DNA of 64,000 nucleotides from an uncultured Metabacillus sp. (GCF_947503125.1 NZ_CANNCR010000023.1:1-64000), one strand, 5' to 3'. Counted from the first letter of the stretch, positions 45,085 through 54,793 are shown. Notes: a model not told the origin generated them from the letters alone. Numbers and translations: made by a program.

Positions 45085-45118
45085 AGTGCACCTCTATCTA
45101 TATAGGGGTGCACTTTTA
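45085..45118 (+). terminator. Terminator of riboswitch 2
   Basis: A 13-bp stem AGTGCACCTCTAT / ATAGGGGTGCACT with a 4-nt loop, followed by TTTTATTTAG. ATATAGGTGGATGTG at 45035-45049 resembles the 3' arm and could form the alternative helix. Confidence 0.88.
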
Positions 45119-45295
45119 TTTAGTTTTTAAGTTTTGGAAAGTTTTCTGTTCATTTTCTTTTGTAAGGTGTTCACTTATCTTGGTAAGTCTCTTTGGTGGA
45201 TTTGAGGTCTAACTTTTTTTGAGCTGATTCACAAACTTTTTACTTCTTTAAACAGTTAATAAAGTCTAAATATTTAATAGATTGGAAGTGTTCAG

Positions 45296-45679
45296 ATGAC
45301 AACTTGGAATTTAACCGAAACAATGCATCACGTATTAATATGCAACGGAAGCAGCTGTATGAGAAAAGGTGGCGAGGAAGTTACACAGGCAATTAGAGAA
45401 GAGATTACAGCCTTAGATTTGGACAATAGAATTCATACAACTCGAACGAGATGTAACGGGAGATGTAAAGATGCTTGTGTAGTTGTAGTCTATCCAGAAG
45501 GAGTATGGTACAAAGCTGGTACTCCTGAATTAGCAAAAGAAATTGTCCAAGGGCATCTGGTTGATGGAAAAGTCATAGAAGATAGTGTGATTTACACATA
45601 TGAACATGAGCATTTTGTAGCACCTGAACATTCAAAGTCGATCGTCGGTATAGATAAACCACAAAAAAGCAAAGTGTAA
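45296..45679 (+). CDS. cbiW: CbiW, (2Fe-2S) ferredoxin-like protein
   Basis: 127 residues with a thioredoxin-like [2Fe-2S] ferredoxin fold. The cluster Cys are in VLICNGSSCMRKGGEE (about 14-19) and TRCNGRCKDACVVVVYPEG (about 54-62). It is the first gene of the cobalamin operon, in the same place as cbiW of the B. megaterium cobI operon, and probably supplies electrons to a ring-contraction or reduction step. The function is not proven. The stop TAA overlaps the ribosome binding site of cbiH60. Confidence 0.85.
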   Translation: MTTWNLTETMHHVLICNGSSCMRKGGEEVTQAIREEITALDLDNRIHTTRTRCNGRCKDACVVVVYPEGVWYKAGTPELAKEIVQGHLVDGKVIEDSVIYTYEHEHFVAPEHSKSIVGIDKPQKSKV

Positions 45680-45691
45680 GGAGGAAATGCA

Positions 45692-47338
45692 TTGTTAGGA
45701 AAGTTACTTGTTATCGGTTTTGGCCCAGGAAGCTTTGAGCATATGACGAAAAGGGCTCAAGATGCCATACAAGAGAGCGATTGTATTATTGGTTACAAAA
45801 CCTACGTAGAATTGATTAAAGATTTATTAATAGATCAAGAGATTATTAGTACAGGGATGTCTGAAGAAGTGAGCCGTGCCCAAGCAGCCGTTCATCTAGC
45901 AGAAGAAGGAAAAACGGTAGCAGTTATTTCGAGCGGAGATGCTGGGGTATATGGAATGGCTGGACTTGTATACGAGGTGCTGATTGAAAAAGGCTGGAAA
46001 GAAGCAACAGGTGTTAGTGTTGAAGTCATTCCAGGTGTTTCAGCTATTAACTCCTGCGCTTCCTTGTTAGGGGCACCGATTATGCATGATGCTTGTACGA
46101 TAAGCTTAAGTGATCATTTAACCCCATGGGATTTAATCGAAAAAAGGATAGATGCAGCGGCACAAGCTGATTTTGTTATCACCCTTTACAATCCTAAGAG
46201 CGGAAGGCGTACAAGACAAATTCAAGAAGCACAACGAATTCTCTTAAACTACAGATCACCCGCGACTCCGGTTGGTCTTGTAAAAAGTGCATACCGTGAT
46301 CGACAACATATTGTCATCACAGATCTTAAACATATGCTAGATCACGACATCGGCATGCTTACAACTGTTGTTATCGGTAATTCAACAACTTTTTTATATG
46401 ACAATAAAATGATCACGCCTCGTGGTTATCAACGAAAATATACATTGAATTCAACTGAGCAACGATTAAAGCCTCATGAACGACTTAGACACGAAAACGA
46501 GCCTTGGGCGCTCCATAAAGGGAAAAATGATATGGTACAGCAGCCCAAAAAATGGAAAGAAAAAAACCCTGAGAGAAGCTCATTACAAATCGCTCTAGAG
46601 GCACTTCAAAAAGTGGAGAAGAATTTCGACAAATCCACGAACAATAAGCAAATTCAACAAAAACAAGTGGTAGTTAATAACCCTATTACATCCATTTTTG
46701 AATTAGCTGTAAGCCCTGGAATTGCCAATAAAAAGTTTACTCCAAAGCAAATGATGATACTTGCAGAGGTTGTTGGAGACGAAGGCTCAATGGAGTATAC
46801 ACCACACCATCAAATCATACTTAGAATTCCAACAAGTAATCCTGACTTAATCACAAAGAAACTAGATGATGTTGGGTTTCTATTAGAACCTATCGGTGAT
46901 GTGTTTCAACTAAAAGCATGTGATTTTTGTGAGGGTGAAAAAAAGGATTCGATTCCATATGCTGAAGAGCTTCATGAAAAACTAAGCGGTCTTGATTTGC
47001 CAAAAGAATTAAAGGTAGGATTTAACGGCTGTGGTATGGCATGTTTTGGAGCTGTTAATGAAGACATTGGCATTATCTTTCGAAAAGGGAAATTTGATTT
47101 ATTTTTAGGTGCGAAAACAGTTGGGAGAACCGCTCATCCAGGTCTGCCTGTTGCAGAAGGAATTGAACCTGAGAAAATTGTCGAAGTAATCGAAAAAATT
47201 GTCTATGAATACAAAGAAAAAGGCCATCCAAATGAGCGATTTTTTAAATACTTTAAGCGAGTAGGGAATGTACAAGGCTATACATATAAAGACATGGCAC
47301 CAAAGATAGAAATAGAACCAGCTCCATGTGGAGATTAA
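45692..47338 (+). CDS. cbiH60: CbiH60, C17-methyltransferase fused to an Fe-S domain
   Basis: 548 residues. Domain 1 (about 1-245) is the SAM-dependent ring-contraction C17-methyltransferase: VIGFGPGSFEHMT, AVISSGDAGVYGMAGL, VIPGVSAINSCASLLGAPIM. A linker follows, and then a nitrite/sulfite reductase-like half domain (about 335-545) with cluster Cys in LKACDFCEG and FNGCGMACFGAV. Bacillus CbiH60 binds a 4Fe-4S centre and converts cobalt-factor III to cobalt-precorrin 4. TTG start at 45692 with AAGGAGG 6 nt upstream. Confidence 0.93.
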   Translation: MLGKLLVIGFGPGSFEHMTKRAQDAIQESDCIIGYKTYVELIKDLLIDQEIISTGMSEEVSRAQAAVHLAEEGKTVAVISSGDAGVYGMAGLVYEVLIEKGWKEATGVSVEVIPGVSAINSCASLLGAPIMHDACTISLSDHLTPWDLIEKRIDAAAQADFVITLYNPKSGRRTRQIQEAQRILLNYRSPATPVGLVKSAYRDRQHIVITDLKHMLDHDIGMLTTVVIGNSTTFLYDNKMITPRGYQRKYTLNSTEQRLKPHERLRHENEPWALHKGKNDMVQQPKKWKEKNPERSSLQIALEALQKVEKNFDKSTNNKQIQQKQVVVNNPITSIFELAVSPGIANKKFTPKQMMILAEVVGDEGSMEYTPHHQIILRIPTSNPDLITKKLDDVGFLLEPIGDVFQLKACDFCEGEKKDSIPYAEELHEKLSGLDLPKELKVGFNGCGMACFGAVNEDIGIIFRKGKFDLFLGAKTVGRTAHPGLPVAEGIEPEKIVEVIEKIVYEYKEKGHPNERFFKYFKRVGNVQGYTYKDMAPKIEIEPAPCGD

Positions 47339-47357
47339 AAGGATAGGGGAGAATCTT

Positions 47358-48251
47358 ATGAAAGCCATTTTACTAGTTGGTCATGGAAGTCGAGATCCAG
47401 AAGGAAACGAGCAGGTAAGACAAACAATTGAAGAACTAAAGCCACAGCTTGATTCAGAGCTTTTAGTGGAAACCTGTTTTCTAGAGTTTGAAAGACCAGC
47501 CATTGACCAAGGTATTCAAACATGTGTAGAAAAAGGAGCAACAAGTGTTTTTGTTATCCCTCTCATGCTTCTTGCAGCAGGTCATTCAAAAATTCATATT
47601 CCAGCAGCTATTGATGAGGCAAAGGAAAAATATCCTCATGTTTCATTTACCTATGGAAGACCGTTTGGCATTCATGAAGAAACAATAGAAATTTGCAAAA
47701 GCCGCTTAGAAGATGTTGGCGAACAAATAAATGAAGAGGATCCTAATACTTCTGTCATCTTATTAGGTCGAGGTGGAAGTGATCCTGATGCGAACAGTGA
47801 TTTGTATAAAATCACTCGACTATTATGGGAAAAACTCAACTACAAATTCGTAGAACCTGCTTTTATGGGGGTAACAGATCCATTAGTTAAAGAAGGCGTT
47901 GAACGCTGTGTCAAATTAGGTGCAAAGAAAATTGTCATCTTACCTTATTTTCTTTTTACGGGAATCTTAATCAAACGTCTTGAAAACATGATTCTAGAGT
48001 TTGAGCAAGAGCATCCAGATGTTGAGTTTAAACTTGCAGGCTATTTTGGCTTTCATTCTCGGCTGAAGACCATCATAAAAGATCGTATAGAAGAGGCATT
48101 ACAAGGTGAAGTAAAAATGAACTGTGACACATGTGTTTATCGAATTGGAGCAATGGAACATATTGATCATCACCACCATCATCACGATCACGACCATGAT
48201 CATGTACATCATCACCACCATCATCATGAACATGAGGTTCAAAAAGGATGA
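47358..48251 (+). CDS. cbiX: Sirohydrochlorin cobaltochelatase CbiX with His-rich tail
   Basis: 297 residues: two tandem CbiX/chelatase domains (about 1-125 and 130-255; LLVGHGSRDPEGN with active His, LLAAGHSKIHIP, and LLGRGGSDPDAN in the second). Then comes the MxCxxC motif MNCDTC, which in B. megaterium CbiX ligates a 4Fe-4S centre, and a C-terminal tail with about 20 His (about 268-292), a probable cobalt store. It inserts Co2+ into sirohydrochlorin. ATG at 47358 follows GGGGAG. It overlaps cbiJ by 4 nt (ATGA). Confidence 0.95.
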   Translation: MKAILLVGHGSRDPEGNEQVRQTIEELKPQLDSELLVETCFLEFERPAIDQGIQTCVEKGATSVFVIPLMLLAAGHSKIHIPAAIDEAKEKYPHVSFTYGRPFGIHEETIEICKSRLEDVGEQINEEDPNTSVILLGRGGSDPDANSDLYKITRLLWEKLNYKFVEPAFMGVTDPLVKEGVERCVKLGAKKIVILPYFLFTGILIKRLENMILEFEQEHPDVEFKLAGYFGFHSRLKTIIKDRIEEALQGEVKMNCDTCVYRIGAMEHIDHHHHHHDHDHDHVHHHHHHHEHEVQKG

Positions 48252-49030
48252 TTCTCTTTTTAGCTGGTACAAGTGATGCTAGAGCTTTAGCGCTAACAAT
48301 AAAAGATTCAGGTTATGAGGTCCTCACAACAGTTGTAACAGAAAATGCCGGAAAAGAAATGAAAAAGACAGGATTAAATGTTTTGGTCGGAAGACTAACG
48401 AATGAGGATTTTGTGAAAATCATCCAAGAACAAGGCTTTAAAGCAGTGGTTGATGCAAGTCACCCTTTCGCTGAAGAAGCAAGCAAAAATGCTCTTTTAA
48501 GTGCGAAAGAAGCAGGAGTTCCTTATATCCGATATGAACGTGAGTCAAAGTTATATGAACATAAGGGAATTACAACGGTTGACACTTATGAAGATGCGGC
48601 AGAAGCAGCTGCTGAAAGAAGAGGAGTTATTATGCTCACAACAGGCAGCAAGACATTAGAAATATTCACGAGTCGATTGTTAAACCAACCAGATACCAGA
48701 GTGATTGCTCGAATGCTTCCAAGAAAGGACAATATGGAAAAATGCGAAAAGCTCGGTTTTCCTCAAAAAAATATTGTCGCCATTCAGGGTCCCTTCTCTA
48801 AGGAATTTAACTCTGCCTTATACAAGCAGTACGGAGTGACAACGATGATCACAAAAGAAAGCGGGAAGGCAGGCTCTGTTGATGAGAAATTGGAAGCTGC
48901 GCTTGAGCTTGGCATTGAAACGATCATGATTAAAAGACCGAAGATTCAATACGGAAATGTATATTCAGATTTTCAAAGTGTACTTGCTCATATTAATGGG
49001 TTATTTAAAACAAAAACTGTTGAAGGATGA
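48248..49030 (+). CDS. cbiJ: Cobalt-precorrin-6A reductase CbiJ
   Basis: 260 residues, CobK/CbiJ family: LAGTSDARALALTIKDSG at the N-terminus (NADPH-binding loop), VVDASHPFAEEASKNAL (about 74-90), IMLTTGSKTLEIF and TMITKESGKAGSVDEKLEAA near the end. It reduces the corrin macrocycle of cobalt-precorrin 6A with NAD(P)H. It is translationally coupled to cbiX. A 183-nt gap, the largest in the biosynthetic part of the operon, follows it. Confidence 0.93.
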   Translation: MILFLAGTSDARALALTIKDSGYEVLTTVVTENAGKEMKKTGLNVLVGRLTNEDFVKIIQEQGFKAVVDASHPFAEEASKNALLSAKEAGVPYIRYERESKLYEHKGITTVDTYEDAAEAAAERRGVIMLTTGSKTLEIFTSRLLNQPDTRVIARMLPRKDNMEKCEKLGFPQKNIVAIQGPFSKEFNSALYKQYGVTTMITKESGKAGSVDEKLEAALELGIETIMIKRPKIQYGNVYSDFQSVLAHINGLFKTKTVEG

Positions 49031-49213
49031 TTGGAACGGATATGCCCCTTATGTGGATGAGGTGGAACAGGTGAGACCTCCTCTGGCATATCACCAAGGA
49101 TGTTCACCGCCCGCTTACGGAAAGCGAGCTTCCTAGAGTGGATATCAATATTTCGAAATAATGCTTAAATAGAAACCAAAAAAGCTTATAGAAATGAAAT
49201 GGAGGAATAGAAA
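49031..49213. repeat. Dispersed repeat inside the cobalamin operon
   Basis: GTTCACCGCCCGCTTACGGA, then AAGCGAGCTTCCTAGAGTGG and ATATCAAT (about 49093-49149) belong to a repeat I know from many Bacillus intergenic regions (CGCCCGC...GGAAAGCGAGC...CTGGAGCGGAAATCAA). It separates cbiJ and cbiC, which otherwise would be adjacent. AATGGAGG at its right edge is the cbiC ribosome binding site. No terminator is seen. Confidence 0.6.
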
Positions 49214-49861
49214 ATGGACTTTAAAACAGAATTTAAACCACTAACTGTCCAACCTCAAGAAATTGAGGGTATCAGCTTTAACATGATTGATTCAGAGTTT
49301 GGTGAACATAGTTATACACCAGAACAGTATAAAGTTGTTCAACGTGTTGTTCACGCTTCTGCTGATTTTGAATTAGGTCATAGTATGTTGTTCCATGACA
49401 AAGCTGTTCAAGCGGGAATCGAAGCTATCCGTAAAGGCGAACAGGTATATGCTGATGTTCAAATGATTTTAGGCGGCGTAAGCAAAGGAAGAATTGAAAA
49501 GCATGGGGGAGGTGTCCATGTTTTTATTTCAGATCCCGACGTTATGGAAGAAGCAAAACGCTTAAATACGACACGAGCCATTATTTCTGTCAGAAAAGCA
49601 ATTAAACAATTTGATGGTGGTATCTATGCCATTGGTAATGCACCAACGGCTCTACTTGAATTGATTCGGTTAATTAAGGAAGGGGAGGCAAAGCCAAGTT
49701 TAGTGATTGGTTTACCGGTTGGATTTGTATCAGCACCAGAATCAAAGGAAGAATTAGCAAAATTAGATGTCCCATTCATTACGAATGTAGGCAGAAAAGG
49801 CGGTAGTACGGTAACGGTTGCTGCATTAAATGCAATCTCTTTATTAGCTGATAAGGATTAA
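49214..49861 (+). CDS. cbiC: Cobalt-precorrin-8 methylmutase CbiC
   Basis: 215 residues, precorrin-8X methylmutase fold. VVQRVVHASADFELGHSMLF (about 38-57) holds the catalytic His; DVQMILGGVSKGRIEKHG and AIGNAPTALLEL are conserved. It moves the methyl group from C11 to C12 to give cobyrinate. GGAGG lies 8 nt before ATG. cbiD starts 3 nt after its stop. Confidence 0.95.
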   Translation: MDFKTEFKPLTVQPQEIEGISFNMIDSEFGEHSYTPEQYKVVQRVVHASADFELGHSMLFHDKAVQAGIEAIRKGEQVYADVQMILGGVSKGRIEKHGGGVHVFISDPDVMEEAKRLNTTRAIISVRKAIKQFDGGIYAIGNAPTALLELIRLIKEGEAKPSLVIGLPVGFVSAPESKEELAKLDVPFITNVGRKGGSTVTVAALNAISLLADKD

Positions 49862-49864
49862 CCA

Positions 49865-50983
49865 ATGGACGGAAAAGAAAAAAAGAAGGACAAAAAGGAA
49901 ATGCGTACCGGCTATACAACTGGTGCATGTGCTACAGCAACAACAAAGGCAGCTCTAATGGCACTTATTACGGGTGAACCCCAAACGGAAAGTACGATCT
50001 TTCTACCAGTTGGAAAATTTGCAACATTTGAAATGGAGAGCTGTGTGATTGACAGTGAATATGCTGAAGCGGAAACAATTAAGGATGCTGGTGATGATCC
50101 AGATGCTACCCATGGAGCTCTGATTAAATCAACTGTTTCGTGGAGTAATAAGCCCGGTATAACACTTGATGGGGGAATTGGGGTAGGACGTGTAACAAAG
50201 GAAGGGCTTCCGGTTCCCGTTGGGGAAGCAGCGATTAATCCAGTGCCACGAAAAATGATTCTTGAAACGGCCGAAGAAGTTCTTACATCACACAATATAT
50301 CCAGAGGTATTACCATCATCATTTCCGTCCCTGATGGGGAAAAATTGGCAGAAAAAACATTAAATAAACGTCTCGGGATTATTGGCGGTATTTCCATTTT
50401 AGGAACAAGAGGAACCGTCATTCCATTTTCAACTTCGGCTTACATGGCAAGTATTGTTCAAGCAATTAGTGTAGCAAGAGCAAGTCAATGTGAGCATGTC
50501 GTAATTACAACTGGTGGACGAAGTGAGAAATACGCTATCCAGCAATATCCGGAGCTTCCCGAAGAAGCTTTTATCGAAATGGGCGACTTTGTTGGTTTTA
50601 CACTAAAACAATGCAAAAAGCAAGGGATTAAAAAAGTCTCTCTCGTTGGTATGATGGGGAAATTTTCAAAGGTCGCGCAAGGGGTCATGATGGTTCATTC
50701 CAAAAGTGCTCCTGTCGATTTCAATTTTCTTGCAAGAGTAGCAGTTGAAGCAGGAGTAACCGATGATGAACTTCTTGAAACGATTAAACAAGCTAATACC
50801 GCATCCCAAGTTGGCGATTTAATGGTAGAGAACGGGTTCAACAACTTTTTCACCCTTCTATGTACCTATTGTTGCTTATCAGGGTTAAAGGAAGTAAATG
50901 GTGGTATATCGATTGAAACAAGCTTGTACACAATGAAGGGTACATTGCTTGGAAAGGCAGGGAAGCATGAAGGAAACAATTAA
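49865..50983 (+). CDS. cbiD: Cobalt-precorrin-5B C1-methyltransferase CbiD
   Basis: 372 residues. The family signature [17 protein letters not shown] is at about 16-32, preceded by a very Lys-rich N-terminus; [12 protein letters not shown] and [20 protein letters not shown] are also typical. It methylates C1 of cobalt-precorrin 5B with SAM. ATG at 49865 uses AAGGA at the cbiC end; an internal ATG at 49901 is less well spaced. The 3' end overlaps cbiET by 17 nt. Confidence 0.94.
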   Translation: MDGKEKKKDKKEMRTGYTTGACATATTKAALMALITGEPQTESTIFLPVGKFATFEMESCVIDSEYAEAETIKDAGDDPDATHGALIKSTVSWSNKPGITLDGGIGVGRVTKEGLPVPVGEAAINPVPRKMILETAEEVLTSHNISRGITIIISVPDGEKLAEKTLNKRLGIIGGISILGTRGTVIPFSTSAYMASIVQAISVARASQCEHVVITTGGRSEKYAIQQYPELPEEAFIEMGDFVGFTLKQCKKQGIKKVSLVGMMGKFSKVAQGVMMVHSKSAPVDFNFLARVAVEAGVTDDELLETIKQANTASQVGDLMVENGFNNFFTLLCTYCCLSGLKEVNGGISIETSLYTMKGTLLGKAGKHEGNN

Positions 50984-52178
50984 GGTGATTGGAATAGGAG
51001 ATGATGGTAAGAAGAGTCTTCTTCCAGTCTATGAAAAGTGGATTTATGAGAGTGAAATACTAGTAGGTGGAGAGAGACAAATATCTTTCTTTCAAGATTA
51101 TTGTGGTGAGAAGGTAGTCATAAAAGGCGGACTTTCCTCACTCGTTACGTTTCTAGAAAAAGAGGAGGAACGAAACATTGTTGTCCTCGCATCAGGAGAC
51201 CCATTATTTTATGGAATTGGCAGCTATCTTGCTAAAAGACTAAATGTAGAGATTTATCCCTACTTAAGTTCCTTGCAGCAAGCTTTTGCAAAAATGAATG
51301 AAAGCTGGCAAGACGTATACATCGTTAGTGTACACGGAAGAAACATGAAAGGACTTGCTCAACGTATTAATGGCAGAGAAAAAGTAGCTCTTCTTACGGA
51401 TACTGAAAACAGTCCTTCGGTTATTGCCCGTTATTTACGGTCATTTTTCATGAATGAATATAAAGCATTTGTTGCAGAAAATCTAGGTGGTGACAATGAA
51501 CGATATGCTTTCTACGAATTAGAGGAAATGGAACATTTAGAGTTTTCACCTTTAAACATTGTTATTTTAAAAAAGATAACAGATAGCAAAACATGGTCAT
51601 TCGGAATCGATGATGAAGAATTTCATCAAAGAAAGCCTGAAAAAGGACTGCTAACGAAAAAAGAGATCCGAACTCTTAGTCTAAGTGAAATGAAGTTAAA
51701 TCAAAAAAGTATTGTTTGGGATATAGGTACCTGTACCGGTTCAGTAGCTATTGAGGCTTGCTTAATCGCCAATGAGGGGCAAGTCTATGCAATTGAAAAA
51801 AATGATCATGATTTAGAAAATTGTCGTCTAAACATGCAGAAATTTAGAACAGATTTTACCGTCGTTCAAGGGAAAGCTCCTGATAAATTAGATGAATTTC
51901 CAGATCCCGATGCTATCTTTATCGGTGGAACAGCAGGAGGGGTGCAGGAAATTTTATCCGTTTGTTGTTCTCGTTTAAGAAAAAACGGAAGAATCGTTTT
52001 AAATGCCATCACGATCGAGAATTTATCACAAGCTGTTGAGGCCTTTAAACGAAACGGTTTTGAAGTAAGCATTACCCTCGCACAAGTGTCGAGAAGTAAG
52101 CCAATTTTAAACCTTACTCGATTTGATGCTTTGAATCCAATTTATATTATCGCTGCTCACCGTAAGGAGGGAGAATAA
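50967..52178 (+). CDS. cbiET: CbiET, fused C5-methyltransferase and C15-methyltransferase/decarboxylase
   Basis: 403 residues. CbiE domain (about 1-205): [17 protein letters not shown] and [17 protein letters not shown], a tetrapyrrole methylase. CbiT domain (about 215-403): [19 protein letters not shown] (SAM motif I) and [15 protein letters not shown]. It methylates C5 and C15 and decarboxylates the acetate side chain at C12 of cobalt-precorrin 7. The fusion matches B. megaterium CbiET and aerobic CobL. The ATG at 50967 lies inside the cbiD 3' end. Confidence 0.94.
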   Translation: MKETIKVIGIGDDGKKSLLPVYEKWIYESEILVGGERQISFFQDYCGEKVVIKGGLSSLVTFLEKEEERNIVVLASGDPLFYGIGSYLAKRLNVEIYPYLSSLQQAFAKMNESWQDVYIVSVHGRNMKGLAQRINGREKVALLTDTENSPSVIARYLRSFFMNEYKAFVAENLGGDNERYAFYELEEMEHLEFSPLNIVILKKITDSKTWSFGIDDEEFHQRKPEKGLLTKKEIRTLSLSEMKLNQKSIVWDIGTCTGSVAIEACLIANEGQVYAIEKNDHDLENCRLNMQKFRTDFTVVQGKAPDKLDEFPDPDAIFIGGTAGGVQEILSVCCSRLRKNGRIVLNAITIENLSQAVEAFKRNGFEVSITLAQVSRSKPILNLTRFDALNPIYIIAAHRKEGE

Positions 52179-52182
52179 AAGA

Positions 52183-52884
52183 ATGGTAGGAACATTATAC
52201 GGATTAGGTGTAGGACCAGGAGATCCTGAGCTTTTAACAGTAAAAGCTTTTCGTAAATTAAAAGAAGCTCCTGTCATAGCCTATCCAAAAAAGAGAAAGG
52301 GCAGTAAAAGCTACGCCCAACGAATTATTGATGTTTACATAACACCAGGCGAAAAAGAAATGTTAGGGCTCGTCTTTCCAATGACAAAGGACCCCGTCAT
52401 CCTTGAACGAGAGTGGTCCAACACGGTCGAGCTTGTTTGGGAGAAGCTGAAAACTGGAAAGGATGTAGCGTTTGTAACAGAAGGTGATCCACTTCTTTAC
52501 AGTACCTTTATCCATATGATGAATCTTGTAAAAGAGCGCTACCCAGAAGTGAACATTCAAACAGTTCCTGGGATTTCATCTATAAATGGAGCAGCATCAA
52601 GACTTGGTATTGCTTTGGCTGAAGGTGATGATCACGTTGCCATCATTCCTGCACGAAATGATTATGAAACAATGAAAAAAGCAATTGTAGAAAATGACTG
52701 TGTCATCTTTATCAAAGTGGCTAAAGTCATGGATCTTATGCTACGTATTCTTCGTGAGTTAAATTTAGTAGAAAAAGCATCTGTTGTGACAAAAGTAACG
52801 TCTGATGAAGAAATCATCTGGGATATCAGTGAATTAGACCGGGCAGAACTCGAATATTTGACATTAATGGTGGTGAGAAAATAG
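52183..52884 (+). CDS. cbiL: Cobalt-precorrin-2 C20-methyltransferase CbiL
   Basis: 233 residues, class III SAM methyltransferase: GLGVGPGDPELLTVKAFRKL at the N-terminus, VAFVTEGDPLLYSTFIHMM (about 90-108), VPGISSINGAASRLGIAL. It methylates C20 of cobalt-precorrin 2. AAGGAGGG sits near the end of cbiET, 12 nt before the ATG. It overlaps cbiF by 1 nt. Confidence 0.95.
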   Translation: MVGTLYGLGVGPGDPELLTVKAFRKLKEAPVIAYPKKRKGSKSYAQRIIDVYITPGEKEMLGLVFPMTKDPVILEREWSNTVELVWEKLKTGKDVAFVTEGDPLLYSTFIHMMNLVKERYPEVNIQTVPGISSINGAASRLGIALAEGDDHVAIIPARNDYETMKKAIVENDCVIFIKVAKVMDLMLRILRELNLVEKASVVTKVTSDEEIIWDISELDRAELEYLTLMVVRK

Positions 52885-53657
52885 TGAAGATTACAATCAT
52901 AGGAGCTGGCCCTGGAGATCCAGATTTAATTACCGTAAAAGGCCTAAAGCTTCTTCGGGAGGCGGACGTCGTATTATATGCTGATTCATTAGTTAGCACG
53001 GAGCTTATTGAACGAGCAAAACCAGATGCAGAAGTCATAAAAACAGCTGGCATGCATTTAGAGGAAATGGTCGAAGTAATGGTTGATCGAGTACAAGCAG
53101 GTAAAAAGGTCATTCGCGTTCATACTGGAGACCCGGCTGTATACGGGGCCATTATGGAACAGATCGCCATCTTAAACAAAAAAGACATTTCAGTAGAAAT
53201 TATTCCTGGTGTTAGCTCTGTTTTTGCATCCGCAGCTGCCTTAGGGGCAGAACTAACAATTCCGGACCTGACGCAAACCGTTATTCTCACTCGTGCCGAG
53301 GGAAGAACACCTGTTCCAGAAGCAGAGAAATTAAAAGATCTTGCTAAACATAACTGTACGATCGCTTTATTTTTAAGTGCCACACTGACAAAAAAAATAG
53401 TAAAAGAGTTTCTGGATGCGGGCTGGAGTAAGGATACTCCTGTTGGTGTTGTGTACAAAGCATCATGGCCTGATCAAAAAATTGTAAGATCAACACTTGA
53501 ACATCTTGATGAAGATATGCGCAAGAACGGTATTCGTAAACAAGCCATGATCTTAGCTGGGTGGGCACTTGACAAGGATATTCATCAAAAGGAGTTTAAA
53601 TCAAAGCTTTACGATAAGACTTTCACTCATGGCTATCGAAAAGGAGTGAAAGAATGA
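52884..53657 (+). CDS. cbiF: Cobalt-precorrin-4 C11-methyltransferase CbiF
   Basis: 257 residues: IIGAGPGDPDLITVKGLKLL, VIRVHTGDPAVYGAIMEQI, IIPGVSSVFASAAALGAELT, and VYKASWPDQKIVRSTLE. It methylates C11 in the anaerobic pathway. GTG start, overlapping the last base of the cbiL stop; 4-nt ATGA overlap with cbiG. Confidence 0.95.
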   Translation: MKITIIGAGPGDPDLITVKGLKLLREADVVLYADSLVSTELIERAKPDAEVIKTAGMHLEEMVEVMVDRVQAGKKVIRVHTGDPAVYGAIMEQIAILNKKDISVEIIPGVSSVFASAAALGAELTIPDLTQTVILTRAEGRTPVPEAEKLKDLAKHNCTIALFLSATLTKKIVKEFLDAGWSKDTPVGVVYKASWPDQKIVRSTLEHLDEDMRKNGIRKQAMILAGWALDKDIHQKEFKSKLYDKTFTHGYRKGVKE

Positions 53658-54778
53658 CACTTGTTTTAGAAGAAGGAAAAAACGTCGAACTAAAACAAAC
53701 TGGTACATATGCCATTGTCGCGATCACAAAGCATGGTGTAGTGCTAGCTCGAAATCTTCATGCAAATTTCCATCAAACCGACTTGTTTTACATGAGCAAG
53801 TTTGAAAAGGGCGATGAGGTTGAACAAAACATTACCCTTTTTGAAGGAAATGTCCGTATGCTGCTTCCAACTCTATTTAAAAAGTATAAAGGCATCATTA
53901 TGATTATTTCGTTAGGTGCCGTCGTACGCATGATCGCACCAATTTTAAAAGATAAAAAAACAGATCCAGCTGTTGTTGTCATTGATGATAAAGGACAGCA
54001 TGTGATAAGTGTTTTATCTGGCCACTTAGGTGGAGCGAATGAACTTACAAGGGAAGTAGCTGAATTACTTCACGCAACTCCGGTTATTACAACTGCATCA
54101 GATGTACAAAAAACAATCCCTGTTGATTTATTTGGCAGCCGATTTGGTTGGGTGTGGGAAAGTGCAGAAAAGTTAACACCAGTTAGTGCTTCTGTTGTAA
54201 ATGAAGAGCACGTCGCCATTATCCAAGAATCGGGTGAAAAGAACTGGTGGATGCATGATAAAGCATTACCTGGGAATCTAAAAATCTATCAAACAATTGA
54301 AGATGCAATTGATGCAAAGCCTAAAGCAGCACTAGTTGTCACACATCGACATTTAACAGATGAGGAGAAAGTGATCCTCCAAAACGGTGTGCTTTACCGA
54401 CCAAAAGTCATTGTACTAGGGATTGGTTGTAATAGAGGAACATCTAGTGAAGAAATTGAGCAAGTCATTCATACCACATTAGAGGAATTACAATTTTCCG
54501 TTAAAAGTGTTAAAGCGATTTGTTCCATCGATTTAAAAAAAGACGAAGCGGGAATTATTGAGGTTGCTCAAAAACATCAATGGGAGTTCAGCTGCTACAC
54601 TGTTGAAGAGTTGAATTCTATACAAATTGAGCTTCCGTCTGAAACGGTCTATAAATTTACAGGTGCTTATGGAGTAAGTGAGCCTGCTGCCCGCTTATAC
54701 AGTGGAGCACATACTCTTGCCCTCACAAAGAAAAAGTCAGGAAATGTAACGATATCTGTTGCCGTTATTCCTTATTAA
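53654..54778 (+). CDS. cbiG: Cobalt-precorrin-5A hydrolase CbiG
   Basis: 374 residues. N-terminal domain with LISLGAVVRMIAPIL-like (IMIISLGAVVRMIAPI, about 88-103) and VISVLSGHLGGANELTREVA; a central region; C-terminal CbiG domain VLGIGCNRGTSSEEIEQVIH. It opens the delta-lactone of cobalt-precorrin 5A and releases acetaldehyde, a step specific for the early-cobalt route. Its presence with CbiD and CbiX shows that the operon encodes the anaerobic branch. Confidence 0.94.
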   Translation: MTLVLEEGKNVELKQTGTYAIVAITKHGVVLARNLHANFHQTDLFYMSKFEKGDEVEQNITLFEGNVRMLLPTLFKKYKGIIMIISLGAVVRMIAPILKDKKTDPAVVVIDDKGQHVISVLSGHLGGANELTREVAELLHATPVITTASDVQKTIPVDLFGSRFGWVWESAEKLTPVSASVVNEEHVAIIQESGEKNWWMHDKALPGNLKIYQTIEDAIDAKPKAALVVTHRHLTDEEKVILQNGVLYRPKVIVLGIGCNRGTSSEEIEQVIHTTLEELQFSVKSVKAICSIDLKKDEAGIIEVAQKHQWEFSCYTVEELNSIQIELPSETVYKFTGAYGVSEPAARLYSGAHTLALTKKKSGNVTISVAVIPY

Positions 54779-54793
54779 AGAGGTGAATGTTAG

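Noticed and set aside
49912-50421. Long minus-strand ORF opposite cbiD
   Set aside because: It is a shadow of the conserved cbiD frame; no start signals or family features.
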